Shown here: piece after piece, positions 11,601 through 26,600 of the stretch
Layout: each line of letters opens with the position of its first letter
Numbering within the stretch: the stretch's first letter is position 1
Origin: Heterohyrax brucei
Lineage: Eukaryota > Chordata > Mammalia > Hyracoidea > Procaviidae
Direction of reading: 5' to 3'
Assembly: GCA_028571685.1 (NCBI GenBank)
Contig: CM053162.1
Location: 9,490,001-9,554,000 of the forward strand
Length of the DNA stretch: 64,000 nucleotides
Notes under the pieces: generated by a model
Database searches by the model: none
Seen by the model: the letters and a program-made list of their open reading frames with translations, nothing else
What the model was told of the DNA's origin: nothing
Position numbers and translations under genes: made by a program

Positions 11601-14600
11601 TAAAGCCTTCAGGATCTTCATTTACTGATGTGGCATGACTCACAATGAGAAGAAACAGCTGCAAATAATAATCAGAACATGGAACGTACAAAGTGTGAAT
11701 CTCAGAAAACTGGACATTGTCAAAAATGAAACAGAACATGTAAACATTGATGTCCCCGGCATGAGCGAGCTGAAATGGACCGGCACTGGCCATGTTGGAT
11801 TCAACAATCATATGGTCTACTATGCTGGGAACAAAAACTTGAAGAGGAACAGTACTGTGTTCATCACCAAAAAGAATATTTCAAGATCTGTCCCGAAGCA
11901 CAATGCTGTCAATAATAGGATAATATCCACATGCCTATAAGGAAGGCCAATTAATACATGTATTATTCAAATTTACATACCAACTACTAAAGCCAAAGAT
12001 GAAGAGACTGAAGATTACCAGCTTATGCAGCCTGAAATTGATCAAACATGCAATCAGGACACATTTATAATTACTGGTGACTGGAATGCAAAAGTTGGAA
12101 ACAAAAAAGCAGGATTGGTAGTTGGAAAATACGGCCTTGCTGATGGAAATAATGCCAGAGATTACATGATAGATTTTTGCAAGAATAACAACTTATTCAT
12201 TGCAAATACCATTTTTAAACAACACAAATGGTGACTGTACACATAGACCTCACCAGATGGAATACACAGCAACTAAATTGACTGCATCTGTGGAAAAAGA
12301 CAATGGAAAAGCTCCGTATCAGCAGTCACAACAAGACCAGTACTGACTGTGGTACAGATGGTCAACTGCTCATGTGCAAATTCAAGCTGAAACCGAATAA
12401 AATTAGAACAAGTCCACGAGAGCCAAAGTATGACCTTGTGTATGTCCTCCTGAGTTTAAAGGCCGTCTCAAGCACAGATTTGATATGCTGACCACTAGTG
12501 ACTGAAAACCAGACAAACTGTGGAATGACATCAAAGACATCATCCATGAAGAGAGCAAGAGGTCAGTAAAAAGACAGGAAAGAAAGAAAAGACCAAACTG
12601 GATGTTAAAAGAGACTCCTAAACTTGCTCTTGAATGTCAAGCAGCTGAAGCAAAAGGAAGGAACAGCAAAGTAAAAGACCTAAGGAGAAGATTTCAGAGA
12701 GCAGCTTGAGAAATAATGGCACGTGCAAAGAGCTGGAAACGCACAACCAGAAGGGAGAACACATTCCGCATTTCTCAGGCTGAATGAACCGAAGAAAAAA
12801 TTCAAGCCTCGAGTTACAGTACTGAAGGATTCTACAGGGAAAATAATAAATGGCTCAGGAAGCATCAAAAGAAGATGGAAAGAATACACAGTCATTACAC
12901 CAGAAAGAACTGGTGAATGTTCAGCCATTTGAAGAGGCAGCGTACAATCAGGAACCAACGGTACTGAAGGAAGAAGTTGAAGCTGCACTGAAGGCAGTGG
13001 CAAAAAACAAGCCTCCAGGAACTGATGGAATGCCAGCTAAGATATTCAAACAGACAGTTGCAGTGCTGAAAGTGCGCGCTCATCTATGACAAGACATTTG
13101 GAGGACAGCTGCGTGTCTAACTGACTGGAAGAGATCCCTACTTACGCTCTTCCAAAGAAAAGTGATCCGACCGAATGCAGAAATTACCAAACTATATCGC
13201 TGATATCATAAGGAAGAAAAATTTTGCTCGAGATCTTTCAGAAGTGACTACAACAGTATAATGACAAAGAACTACCAGGAGTCCAAGCTGGATGCCGAAG
13301 AGGATGTGGAAACAGGGGCATCATTGCTGGTGTCAGATGGATCTTAGCTGAAAGCAGAGAATACCAGAAAGATGCTTACCTGTGTTTCATTGATAGTGCA
13401 AAGGCATTTGACTGTGTGGGTCATACTAAATTACGGCTAACATTGTGTAAAATGGGAATTCCAGAACACTTAACTGTGCTCTTAAGGAATCTGTATGTGG
13501 ATCCAGAGGCAGTCATGCGAACAGAACAAGGGGACACTGCATGGTTTAAAGTCAGGAAAGATATGCGTTAGGGCTGTATCCTTTCATCACATCTTTTCAA
13601 TCTGTATGCTGAGCAAATAATCTGAGAAGCTGATTACATGAAGAAGAATGAGGCATCGGGTTTGGAGGATGACTCATTAACAATCAGCACTAAGCAGATG
13701 ACACCACCTTACTCACTGGAAGTGAAGAAGATTTGAAACACTAGCTGGTGAACATCAAGGACCACAGCCTCCAGTATAGATTGCACCTCAACATCAGGAA
13801 AACAAAAACCCTCACTGCTGGACCAGTAAACAGCAGCATCACAAACGGAGAAAAGACTGAGGCTCTCACAATTTAAGCAACAGTCAAGAAATCAAAAGAT
13901 GCATCGCACTGGGAAAATCTGCGGCGAAGGATGTTTGAAGCACTGAAAAGTAAAGCTGTCACCTTCAAGACGAAATTGTACCTGACCCAAGCCATGGTAT
14001 TTCCAATTACATCACATGCATGCAAAAGCTGAACAATGAACAAAGAAGACAGAAGAAGAATTGATGCCTTTAAATTGTGGTGCTGGAGAAGAATGCTGAA
14101 TGTACCATGGACCACCAAAAGAACAAACAGAGCGGTTCTGGAATAAGTCCAACCAGAGTGCTCCTTGGAAGCAAAGATGGCAAGACTGCATCTTATATAC
14201 TTTAGACATGTTGTCAGGAGGAATCAGCTCTGGAGAAGGAGGGATCATGCTTGGAAGAATTGGAGGGTCAGTGAAAAAGTGGAAGACCCTCAATGAAACG
14301 GAATGACAATGATGAGCTTAAGCATAAAAACAACTGTGGATACGACACAAGTCTGGGCAGTGTTTTGTTCTGTTGTTCATAGTGTCGCTGTAAGTTGGAA
14401 CTGACTCAGTGGCACCTAATAACAACAACATTTCTGGTTCAAGGAAATATTAAAATTTAAAAAGAGAGATGTATTTTGCCACCACTCAAGTTCATGGTCC
14501 CTGGATTAAGAATTCCTGCTTATGAAGATGGGCCTCCTGCCTTGAACCATTTAGACTCCCAGTCCAACTAACCAGGAGAAAGCACCTAGGCCACAGATGA

Positions 14601-17600
14601 GCAGACCTCCCCTTCCAGGCTTTGCCCTAGGGGTTAGAACCTTGCCTGCTGCCACTTTGTGGCCATACAGGGTAGGGTGGAAGCAATCTCCAGCCTTACC
14701 TTCCCTGTGCCCAGCCCCCTGCCGCCCAGCAGCCTCACCTGAGCTGAGGCACGGCTCCAGGTTGCAAGATCTGTATTTGACCCTGACTCCTTCACAGTAC
14801 TTGCCCCCATTGGCAGGGGCTGGGTTGCTGCACTGCCGCCGGGCCAGCTGCACACCCCCACCACAGGTCCGGGAACAGGGGCCATAGGGCTCCCATTTGG
14901 CCCAGGAGCCATCCACCTGTAAGAAACGATCTATTACATTCTTGCAGCGGTCCTGGGTTCCATGCCAGCACTGTTAGCCTATAAAAAAAACCATACTGTT
15001 TCAGCCTCCACACATTTAAGTTCCCACCCACTGGAAAGAAATTCACTTTGTATTACGAAGAAGAAAATGGTGAGTCAATTATCTGTGTACACAGAGCCCA
15101 CACAGCATTTAGCCTACCTGTACCCATTGCAGTTGAGTCAATTCTGACTCACTGAACCCTAAAGGATAGGGTAGAATTGCCTCACCGGGTTTCCAAGAAG
15201 CAGCTAGTGGATTCAAACTGCTGACCTCTTGGTTAGCAATCAGTCTCTTAATCACTGCGCCACATGGACTCCATTTCATCCTACTGATTATCGAACACAA
15301 GCTTCTTCTAAGTAAGAGAAGAGACAGCTCAGTAGAGACAGAAGAGAGGCCTGATGGGGTGACGGAGTCTGACTGATAAGTTTTGTAACTGGCTCTGTCC
15401 TTACCAGATGTAGTTTTAAACAAAGAACTAAACTTCGTAAGTTTCAAGTTGTTTCATCTACAAAAATGGAATTAATAATATTCAGGCCTGAAGTTTGATG
15501 TAACATGTCTGAAAATTCCCAGCACTATGCATGCCACAGGGCAGGAATGCCAAGTTACCCGTGCTTATCTGCTTGTCTCTGTGTATTTTCAAACCTCCAT
15601 CTTTTCCAATAATAAGCTACGTAACCATTAAAAAAAGAGAGGTGGGGGAGCGTTGCCATCAAGTCAATTCCAGTTCATGGTGACTCACGTGTTATAGCCT
15701 TGAACTTCTTCACAGGGTCTTCCCAGCTGTGATCTTCACGGCTGGGTGGGTTTGAACCACTAACTTTTATGTTAGCATTCAAGCCAAACCATTTGCGTCA
15801 CTCAGAGATCTTATGTAACCATAAGTATCTGAAATATTTTTATCTGAAATGTTCTGTCACTCAGACTTTTCACCAAAATAGACAAATCTTAGCCTCAGTC
15901 AAGGGCTAAATTTGACAGAATTTTTCTGTAAGTGGCTCTAATGTTTATGTTAAGAGAAGATATAGATAACAGATGATTAAGCAATCACAAGACTCTATTT
16001 GACTTTGGGGTGAACTATGCAGTGTATTTTGTTTTGTTTGTTTTTAAGAGGGTGGAGAAGAGATAGAAAGTTTATACTCTTCATTATGTTTTTCTTAAGA
16101 TGACAGTAAAGTGAGTTTTCATCCGCTGAATGCACCCAGTTGGGCAATAGGGAAAGAAGGCTTGTTGTACAGGCCTGGAATTAAAAGTCTGTCACAATAA
16201 GCCATTTGGAGCTAATCAGGAACTGACTGCATGTTGCATAAATACTTGTGTACATATTCAGCATATTTATTCTATCTGTCCTCACGTCATAGTTTTTGCT
16301 TGTTACATGACAGTGTTATCCTTTAAAAATCACTTTCCCTTAACACTACTTTCTCCTCAAATCAGAGCCCCATTTCATTCTGTCCCATAGACAAGGAGTC
16401 ATAAGTAGGTGCTCTTTCTACCTCCTCATGCCTCAATCCTTTGCAAGAAAGGGTTTTGTCCCCATAACACCATGGAAGTTTCTGCCCTAAAAGTCAGCAA
16501 TGACTTTTGTGTCCCAAGACTGAATGAGTCAGCATCTGGGCTGTCTTCAGTATCTAACACTATTCCTAGACCTCGTGAGACAATGTGTTTGTTTCTGTTT
16601 GGTTGATTGTAGTTGTTTGTTTTACCTTGGTGTCACATCTTCCCACCCATTCATACAAAAAAATGTCAATGTGCTACTGCCGTGGGCTATTCATCCATCC
16701 ATTCATTCATTCAACAAACATTTGTTGAATTTCTATTATAGGTCAGGCACCACTTGAAGCAAGTCTCCGCCCTCAAAGTGATTTCATCCTAGTGGGGCAG
16801 AAGATAAAACATTAGAAACAAACTAGTGCATAGAGGGTGTCAGGTGGGGTTAAAGGCAAGGACGAACACAGTGAGCTGCTGTAGTGTGGCATCAGGGAGC
16901 CCCCTACACTGAGGCTGAGGGGGCATTTGAACAGGAAGTATAAGAGGGAGCTGTGCAGATACAAGGGAAGAGGTCCCAAGCAGAGGGAGCCAGAGCAAAG
17001 CTCTGAAGAGGGAACACGCATGGGATTTCCAGTGTCCCAGAGGTAAATCAACTCTATAGGGCAGTTCCACTCTATCCTATAAGGCTGCTATGAATCAGAA
17101 TTCACCCAACAGCAACCAGTTTGGCTTTTCTCATTTTTAGGAGCAAATCAGGCAGGAGGGGAGCATCAGGAGATGGAGGCAGAGAAACGGGCCATGGAGA
17201 CCACGGGGAGGTGGGCTGGGCCATTGACTGGAGCCAGGTAGAAAGCTCCAAAGGAATTCTAAGCAGACAAGTGACATAATCTCACTTACATTTTAAAAGA
17301 AGTCCTTGGAAACAGATATGTGTAACGGCTGCACAACACGTTTGAAGCATTTGGAGTCCCTGATACACACGAAAAATGTTGAACTGGCAAATGTCTTGTT
17401 ATCTACATTTTTACAACAATCAAAAAAAAAAGGGTAAGCCTTGGCTCTATGTTAGAAACAGTCTGTAAAGAGTATGATTAGAAGCAGAGACCAGTTAAGG
17501 GTGACTGCAATAATCCACAAGAGGTGGCAGTGACAGCAGACAGACAGAAGTGTGGACCAGATACAGCAGAATAGGAGGTGAGAAACAGATTCTGGACATA

Positions 17601-20600
17601 TTTTGAAGATAATGTCAGCAGGAATTGCTGATGTTATCAGATGTGGGGTGTGAGAGACCTTAGCAACTAGAAAAGGAGATGTCATTGACCACAATGGTGG
17701 AATACTGCAGGAGAAGCAAGTTTCAGGTAGACAGCCAAAAATTCAGTTTCATAGCTGTTATATTTAAGGGCTTATTAGAGATCCAAATGAAGATGTCAAA
17801 ATGTAGTTAGACATACCAGTCTGTATAGCTCAAGAGAGAGATCTGTGCTAGACATATAAAGTTGAGTGTCTCCAACACATAAAGGGGATCTTCTAATGCG
17901 GTGGGTCTAGGGAATCACTGAAGAGATTGAGCATGGATAAAGAACAGGACTGAGAACTAAGCCCTGGAGCACGCCAACCTTTAGAAAAAAGAGTATGAGG
18001 AAGAAGCAGCTAAGAAGACTGAGAAGGGGCAGTGCAGCAAGGGAGAAGGAAAGCCAAGAGGCAGTGAAGACTGTGCTCCCTGGGAAGAAAGTGACCAATT
18101 GTGTCAAACACTGTTAATCATTCAAGCGATATGAAGCATGATAACTACTCATTGAATTCAGCAAAGTAGGAACATCAAATTAAATCATTTGATGGTTTCA
18201 TAGTTATTCTAGAGGGTTGATGGGAGTGAAAGCCTTGTTTCAAGAGAAAGATGAGATGAGATGAACTGAAGAGAGCACATTTATGCAACTCTTTCAAGAA
18301 GTTTTGCTATGCCGTCAGTTAGAAAGATAGACTATCATATATGAAGAGGGAGTAGGATCATCATTATGTTCCTTTAATACAGGAGAAATTACAGCTGGTT
18401 TGTTTCCCGATGCTTCAACCAAGAAATACTGTGGAAGAAAGAGGGGAGAATTGATAGAGTGAGTTCCTTGAGCAAACACGGGGGCTGGCATTCTAGTGCA
18501 AAGCACAGAGATGGCTCAGATCAAGGGCAAGGGTAGCTCATCCATGTATAGGATGCAGGCAGATGTGGTACAGACGCAGATGGGATGGTGGAGGTAGTGG
18601 AAGGAGCTGGTGGAAGTTCTCTTCTGATTACTCAACTGCTTCTTTTTATTTTCAGTGAAATAGGAAGAAAGGTGATCGGCAAAAGTGAATGAGTTGGTAA
18701 TGGGAGAAGACAAGTGAAGCCATGAAATAATAGTTCAGGAGAGTGAATGGACCCCAAAAAACAAACCAAAATCACTGTCATGGATTAAATTATGTTTCCC
18801 CAAAATTCTTTATAGCAATTTAGCTAGACTGGGATCCCTAGTATTGCATGATGTCCTTCATGTTGGAACTCTTGTCTCTATGATGTTAATGAGGGTGAAT
18901 GGGCTGCAGCTGAGTTGGAGGGGCAGGAATTTTACTATGGTTTTTTTTTGGGGGGGGACACATTTTGGGACATATAAGGAAGGGAAAGGGAGGCAGGCTG
19001 AGATTTGGGGACCACCTACCTCTGAGAAAGCAGCACCAGAGAACAGCACATCCTTTGGACTTGAGGTTTCTGTGCCAGGATGCTCTCATATAGAACTTGG
19101 ACTCTAGCCTACCAGACTGTGATAATTTCTCATACTGAATTTGGATTTGTAGCTTACTGGATGTGACAAAATACAAGTTCTCTTTTTAAAACCACTTGTA
19201 TTTCTGTTAAAGCAGCACTAGGTAACTAAAATGCCCACTGATGTCAATCAAATCCAACTCATAGTGGCCTGATAGGACAGAGAACTGACCCATAGACTTT
19301 CCAAGAGCTCCTGGTGGATTCAAACTGCCAATGTTTTGATTAGTAGCCATAGCATTTAACTACTGTGTAATCAGGGCTTGCAATAGTTTAGATGATTTGA
19401 GAGAGTGAATGGACTAAGAACTAAAATGTGACTGCTGGGCAACACTAGGGGCTCAGTAAGTTTCAACGCCTTGAACTTCTACTGAGGCCTATGAGAGTGG
19501 TTGTGTGTTTTCCCCAGCCATATCCACCGTGTTGGCACAGTAAAGCAGAGCAAACAGTGCTTATCCAAGTCAGTATAGTGAAGAGACAAAGGGGAAGGTA
19601 TTTAAGAGTGTATGCAGGAAGTAGTTAGTAATAGTGGATGGAACTTCAGCTCAGTAAAGAGGGAAGCAAGGACATAAGAAGAGCAAAGAATGATAAAAAG
19701 TTGGTAGTGTCAAGAGTGGGCTCCAAACAGGGTTGAAGAATAGTCAGAGTCGAAAAACTAGAGAGGGTGAGATAGAAGAGAGGGCCTTGGGTCAGGGTGG
19801 GATGCTGAAAACTGAGGCTCTTTGTGAGGGGGCAGAAATTACAACTAAAGACAAGCTTTGTGAGTTGACCTTGCTCAATCAGGGCAGAATCCTTTGTGGA
19901 GAGCCAGATTTCAGTTAAAACAAAATGGCGACAGGATGATGGGCTGAGAGTTACCGAAAACACGAGGAAAGGTGGCTCTCCTCAGACCACGTTTCCTATA
20001 TCCACAGCCTCTCGACTAGTCTCACACCATGCAGACTCCTCTTCCCAAGAGCAGGCCCTCACCTGACTCTCTTGTCCTCAGACCTGCAAGTCTAAGCTCA
20101 TCACCTGGCAGTCAAGGCTGCTGCAATCTCACCTCAAACTACCTTCCTAAAGTTGTTTCCATTAGAGCCGTCCGACCCCCAGCCCTCACCTCAGAGCCGC
20201 CCAGTAACATCTGTGACCCTCTGCCTTTGCTCCCCCCGTGGCGGTTTTTAGCTGCCACCAAACTCGCCCCTAATTCATTGAACCTCATGCACAATGGAAA
20301 AAAATTCACCCACTTCTGAGCCATGTCATGATTGCCTGCTGATCAAACCACTGTGATCCACAGGGTTTTCACTGACTGGTTTTCAGAAGTAGATCACCAG
20401 GCCTTTCTTCCTAGTCCATCTTAGTCTGGAAGCTCCACTGTAACCTGTTCAGCATCACAGCAACACACAAGCTTCCACTGACAGATGGGTGTGAGCTGTG
20501 CATGAGGCACACTGGCTAGAAACTGAGCCTCGGTCTCCATCACTGAAGGTGAGAATTCTGCCACTGAAGGACCACTGTCCCCACCTGCGCCTGTTACAAT

Positions 20601-23600
20601 GCCCTTCTCTCCATCTCTGCCTACTGAAAGCCCACTCATCTCTAAAGATTCTGTTCAAATCCCACCTCCTCACCAAGCTTTTTCCAGACTCTTCTAATCA
20701 TAATTGGAGTCCCGGGGTGGTGTACGGGGTGTAATGCACTCAGATGCTGTTCAAGAGGTTGGACGTTAGAGTACAGCCAAAGGTGCCCCTGAAGAGAGTT
20801 CTGGCAATCTACTTGTGAAAAATCACTCATTGCAAACACTGTGGAGCACAGTTCTACTCTGACACACATGGAATCACCGTGAGTTGGAATTAAGATGACA
20901 GCAGTGGCAACGACAGTCGTGAATAATTTCTCACTCTGTTCTCCCACGACAGGTTTTATACTTTCATCAAACTCATTCCTCCCTGTGTCCTGTATTACAG
21001 GTACATTTTTAGCTTCCCCCACTGAACTGCAAGCCCTGTGAGAAATGGCCTACGATTTATTCCTTTTTCTAGCTACCTCAGTATCTTACATCGTAACCTG
21101 AACACAATAGATTGTTGCCTAAAAAAAAAAAAAAAAAGTGAAGGTTTACTCAAGTACATATTCCCAAACCATAGAAAAGTATTTTAAACCACTCTGTACC
21201 ACCCATCTCAGAGCAGCTGATAAGATGCTTAGTAAATGCTATTTTTATAATGTTGCCTCTGCCCACACAAAACATGAGGCCAAGTCCTTCTGTACCCTCA
21301 GGCAGGGGTTGGGGAAGACTGGCCATCAACAAGATCAAGAAAGAAGACTTGTTAACAGCTAAAAAAAATCACAAATCCCTTTATATTAAAATCTAAGACC
21401 TGAAAAACATAAAGTCTTTATTATATTCAGAGAAAATCTGGGGTCTTGACAATGTTTTGGATTAACTGTTATTTCTTTTTATTAAGGAAAAAATGCTTAT
21501 TCAATCATGTTTTAGCTAAAAACAGGATGTAGCCAGTCAGCTGAAGCTCCAGTCCCAATTAGAAACTCCCTCAGTCAAATGAAACTTCTCTAGCAGCCAA
21601 GAGCAAGCCTATTCACCTGTGTGGGCCACAGCTCCCTGCCTATGGAGCACATCCATAAATATCTAAATAGAAAAGAAACCAAGGAGCCAGTGAGTGAGCA
21701 TCTTGCAATACAGAGTGCTCAGCTTCAGGTCCAGAGCACTTCCCCAGGTGGGACAGGCCCAGCACTTAGGGCTAAGCACCTAGTTCCTACTGAGAGCACA
21801 TGCCCTCGTGTCTAAGGCCTGGTGGGTTCTCTGACCTGCCATATCTTTTTTCTCAAGTCCTTATAGTCAGGAAAAGCTAGGACCCCAGACAGGGAAATCA
21901 AGGCACAGTACAGCAATCTCTGACTGTGAACGATCCCTGCAGACGGAAGGAGCAGAGAGCTCCAAGTCTGCTGTCGCCTCCCTCAGCCATCCACACAGGC
22001 CTGGGCACTCACCCTGTACTTGTTGATGCTGTGTCTCTCCACACAGGCCCCCTTGAGACAGAATTTGCCCTCACCACAGCTGGTACCATCTGCCCAGGGG
22101 AAGTGGCGAGTCTGGCACACCATCTGCCCCTTGGCCTTGCCAGTGCACCACAGCTTGGGGCAGTGCTGCATGTAGGGGCACGGCTTGGAGCCCACACCAA
22201 AGGCCAGCTCGCACTGCTGGCTCAGGGTATAGCTGGACCCTGGCAGGTCTTCAGGCAAGGAGACAGGCTTACTGGGCTGGTCCAGGAGGCAGTCACCTAC
22301 AGAGAGCCAAAAGCAGTCAACAGTAGGGGCTTGGACAGTGAGGCTTGGCGAAACCAGGATCTCAGGGTGGGAGAGAATGAACCAAGGTACAACTGGAATG
22401 GGCACATATTAGAACCCAACTCTTTGTTCAGGGCTATGTACAGCACAGGTTCGGAGAGTGGCTAACAGCCACTGTCAGTAGATCCCACCCGCCTGCCCCT
22501 CTCATCTGTGTCACCCTGGCTCACCATGCCCACTGTCCAGGAAGTCAGTGATGATGGCAGCACTGCAGGCTGACCAGGGGCTAGCCCGGTCAATCTGGAT
22601 GAGGGTTGGGGACATCATGTGATTGGCTTGGAGCTTCCCAAACACCTCCTCGCACACTTTCACATTGTCATGGGGCATGTTGAACACATGACCTGTAGGG
22701 TGAGACAAGAGGGTTCAGTGACATGACGGCAGGGAAATGAAGGAAAACCAAGGCTAGGTGAAGAGGTGGGGATGCCGGGCAGCCCCAGTCAAGGGTCTTC
22801 ATGCGATCCATTTCCCACCTATCAATCGACTGTTCTGCAATTGTTCGAGTCATATTATCGTGTGTCCTGTCACCTGTGTCAGGCTGTGGATTTGCTGAGG
22901 ACAGTAATATGGTTCCTCCTTCTTTAACACATTCGCCCACAATGCCTAACTGCTTAGGCAGTTTGATGGCAGAGAAGCTCTAATAACTCCCCTGGCTAAC
23001 GGGACTGGAGCAGCCAAAGAGAAGAAAACGGAGATCCTGACCTAAGAAAGGATCCCTCAAGCTTCAGAGTACTAGGCAGCAAAAACAACTGTTTCCCTGG
23101 CTCCAGTGAAAACCCAGAAGGACCCTAGAGGAGAGTCCCTCCCTCCATCGGAGGCACCTTTACAGCTTACCCAGCTCATGGGCTGTGGTGAAGGCCGACG
23201 GAAGCCCATCATCCTCAATCACAGAACAGCTTCTCTTGGGGTCGCACATGGTGCCCACATCCGCCATGCCCAGTGTGTCACAGGTGGTAGCACCACACAG
23301 GTCCTGCCAGGGGTGGGGAGGAGAGCCTGGACATTAGAGACGACAGCAGAAGGTACCGGAGGGCAGCCACAAGGCTTACAGGAGGGTCCAACTTGACCCC
23401 AGAAGCCTAAAGTAGGCCAACACCTCTCCAGTTAGGCCCTTTTCCCAGGAGCTGTGGGAACAGTCACAGAAGCAACCCAGGGAGAGGAAAGAGGCCTTGG
23501 AATGAACCTCAGTGGCTCACTGAGAAAATTTGGCCCAAACCTACTGAGGGTAGTCCTGTGCGAGAGAATTATCAGGTATAAATGTAAACTACAAGGGCCC

Positions 23601-26600
23601 TTCTTTCATATAGTGGCCTTCCAAACAAGAAGCACAGTCACACCCATGGCTGGGCAACAGCCTGATGGCCTTCAGCTTAGCTGGTATGGATGGAAGGGTG
23701 GCAAGTCCCATCTGGAGGAGTCACGGGAAGTAAGGTTCTTTCAGAGTGAGTGCCTTAGGATAATGAAGATTTCAGTTTCTCAGTTAAACGGTCACCAGCA
23801 CAGAACCTTCTGTGCCAAGCAGAGACTTTGTCCTTTCTGCTTAGACAAGGCAAACTGAAATAGGGAGAAGCACCCATTTAGACACAGACCAATGGCTACA
23901 GAAGCTCAAGGGGCCATGGGCTCCATGGCTGCCAAGAAGAAAGATAAATTGTGACCTATGCAGCAACCAAAAACCTGTAGCTAGCAAGCTGATTCCAACT
24001 CATAGTGACCCTATAAGACAGAGTTGCCCCATAGGGCTTCCAAGGAGAAGTTGGTGGATTCAAACTGCCAGTCTTTTTGTTAGCAGCCATAGCTCTTAAC
24101 AGGTATGCCACCAGGGCTCCACTTACAGAGAAAGTCCTTTTACCTGCACTAAAGCTTAAATTGCAAGAGAAGTTTGGGCTTATGTGGCAAACCCGGGATG
24201 CAAGGCTTCCCAGAGAATACAGTAGGGCAAGATGGGGCTGCTGGGGTAGATATCTCAAAGAGTTTATTGAGCATTATAGGGCAGCAATGCATCTAGACCT
24301 AAGTAACCCAGGGGATGGAAACAAGATCAGATGATTGTACACACTCTTCCCTTTGGGAGGATATCCAGCATCACTGTTATTCTTCTCCTCCCTACATCTC
24401 TACCTTTAATTATAGGGAAATTTACAATTTACATGAAGCTAGTACATGTAACACCTAATCCTCACATCTGTGGTATGATTCAGACATATCATTACAGGTG
24501 TTTTTCAAAGGCAGAGACTAAGACTCATGTCATAGTTAATCATAATTATAAAGTATTAGATGCTTACACTGCACATGTACTTTACATGCATTCCCTGTTG
24601 TGAGGTTCCGCACATCAGCATGTGTGCACACACTTGCAGAGTCCCAGGAGAAACAGAATTGCAAACAACTCTGCATGCGTGTGTTTACGTAGACACCTTG
24701 GCTTGACCAGCTCTGTGTCCCGTGAGGAACTCTGGAGCAACCTCACAACACCCCTGTGAATTTGTGGCTATTATTATCAACTTTCACAATCAAGGGAACT
24801 GATGCTCAGAAAGGTTCAGGTCACACAGCTAAGAAGCCAGGTAGAAAAATGAACTCAGGTTCCATAAGGTTCAATACCCAGTGCTGTTCCTGCCACATCA
24901 CAGCAGTACCAGGGTTACACACAGGACACAGAGCTGGTTGAGCTAAGGTGTCTACATAAATACAGGCATACAGAGTTGTTTGCAGTTCTGTTTCTCCTAG
25001 GACTCTGCAAGTGTGTGCACGCACGTACAGGCACACATGCTGATGTGAGGAAAGGTGGGCACAGAGCTGGTGGAGGCCAGGGGCATAGAAAGAAAAGTGG
25101 TCAGAGTACAGAAAATCAGCAAAAATTAATCTAAAACACTCCAAGTTTGCCACCTGAGCAGTCACACTTCGCTTCACACTATCAGGTGATGGTCACACTT
25201 CCTAATGAGTCAACAGTTCAGCCACAGAAGAGAGAGAGTGATCAGATGAACCCAGAGGACCCCAGAGGTTATTACAGGTGGGGCATGCACCCATCCGTGG
25301 CCTGTGATCCTGGGTTTTCTCCTGTCACTTCTTCCACTCTGTGATCCTTACAGGGGGACCTCAAGAGCCCTCCCTTTCCCAGCATCCCTCCCACTTCAAA
25401 GGTCCAATTTCCCAGAAAGGTCTCCCACAGAACCCCTAACATGGAACACGATGCGTACTGTGAAGGGAACAGCTGGTGAGGGACAGCTGGTGAGGTGCGC
25501 AGACCAACTGGAGAATGAGGAGAAAGAGATCAAGGTGAAGAAGCAAAGGACAAAGGTTCACACAGTGCACGGTGATGGAGGGGGCAATGGAGCCATATGT
25601 CCCCAGTCACTAGAGGATAGAAGCCGCATAGAGGTGGAAGGCTTTGCAATCCTGGTACCTGCAGCCTGCAGGGAGCTGGAGGAACGCGCCGCATTGTCCC
25701 TGGGACACCATGTACACCCACCACTAGCTGTGTATGAGAGACACGGCAAAGGAGCAAGAACTAGAAACCCTAAAATTCGGACATTGGCCCAATAACTAGG
25801 TAGACGTATGACAGGACAATTCACTTCTTTCCTCATGGCCTCACTTTCCTCTTTGGGGGAAAGGCTAATAGTACTCAACTAAAACACTGATCACCCTACG
25901 CCTTAAGCCTTCTGCTCCTTCCACAGTCCAGGATGCTTGCCCCTTCTGGTCCTCTAGGTTATAAAAGGAACACGCAGAGGATGTACCTTCAGAGTTGAAA
26001 GAACCCCCGAAGAATACCTTATTAACTGACCTATGTCTGCAGTTGATAAAAATGAGCTCAAATGTGGATGGGGGCACCTTTCCCTGGGTCTCCCATGTGT
26101 AGATTCAGAGTCCTGAGCTCACTCTGCCCCAGCAGGACTCCTGGGCCAGATGAAGCACTAGCTGGGACTTAGGTCATCCCTGCACCTCAGTTGCCTTTCA
26201 GTCTCCCTCTATAGCTGTGAGGTCCCTAAAGCCAAAGCCTCCTTTTTCCAGGGCAGGTGATTCTCTCCAGCAATGACATACAGCTGCAGGCTTTTCTGGC
26301 CAGGAGCCGCCTGTTCTTTTCTCAAGAAATCGCGGTTTCCCTGGATCAAGAAACAAGGACAAGCTGGCAAATTTCCTGAGGGTGAGCGTGTAACGACACG
26401 TCACGTCCTGCTAACCAATGTTTTCATTGTGGGAAGATGCAGCTGCTTTGGGTCAGAGGTTCTGCCTGTCCCCCTATCCCTTATATAAGAGATCAAATGA
26501 AGAATTTCAGGGTTTCAGTGCTCCAAGTGCCTTCAGCAATCATGCAAGGCCTAGAAAAGACCCACTGTGAATGCTCTGTAGCACTGAATGCCTCCACCCT

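Larger units (their letters stand above)
16685..19960 (-). mobile_element. L2 LINE, long degraded copy in intron 4
   Basis: The left edge is the L2 3' end in reverse (cattcattcattcaacaaac). It runs through the 3' half of ORF2 into what looks like endonuclease-like coding sequence near 19646-19963 on the minus strand. A reverse-complemented L2 text order is recognisable: tgcaataatccacaagaggt, ggacatattttgaagat, gaccaattgtgtcaaacac. It is interrupted by an AFROSINE fragment (17045-17130), an LTR (18776-19232) and another AFROSINE (19233-19378). It has many stops and no function. Confidence 0.65.

Noticed and set aside
11590..14432. BovB horizontally transferred from reptiles
   Set aside because: The text follows the afrotherian RTE1 type and shares its tail with AFROSINEs. 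I see nothing specific to ruminant/squamate BovB, though both belong to the RTE clade.
25304..25795. 163-codon open frame in intron 1
   Set aside because: No recognisable domain, inside an intron on the opposite strand, composition like flanking noncoding DNA.
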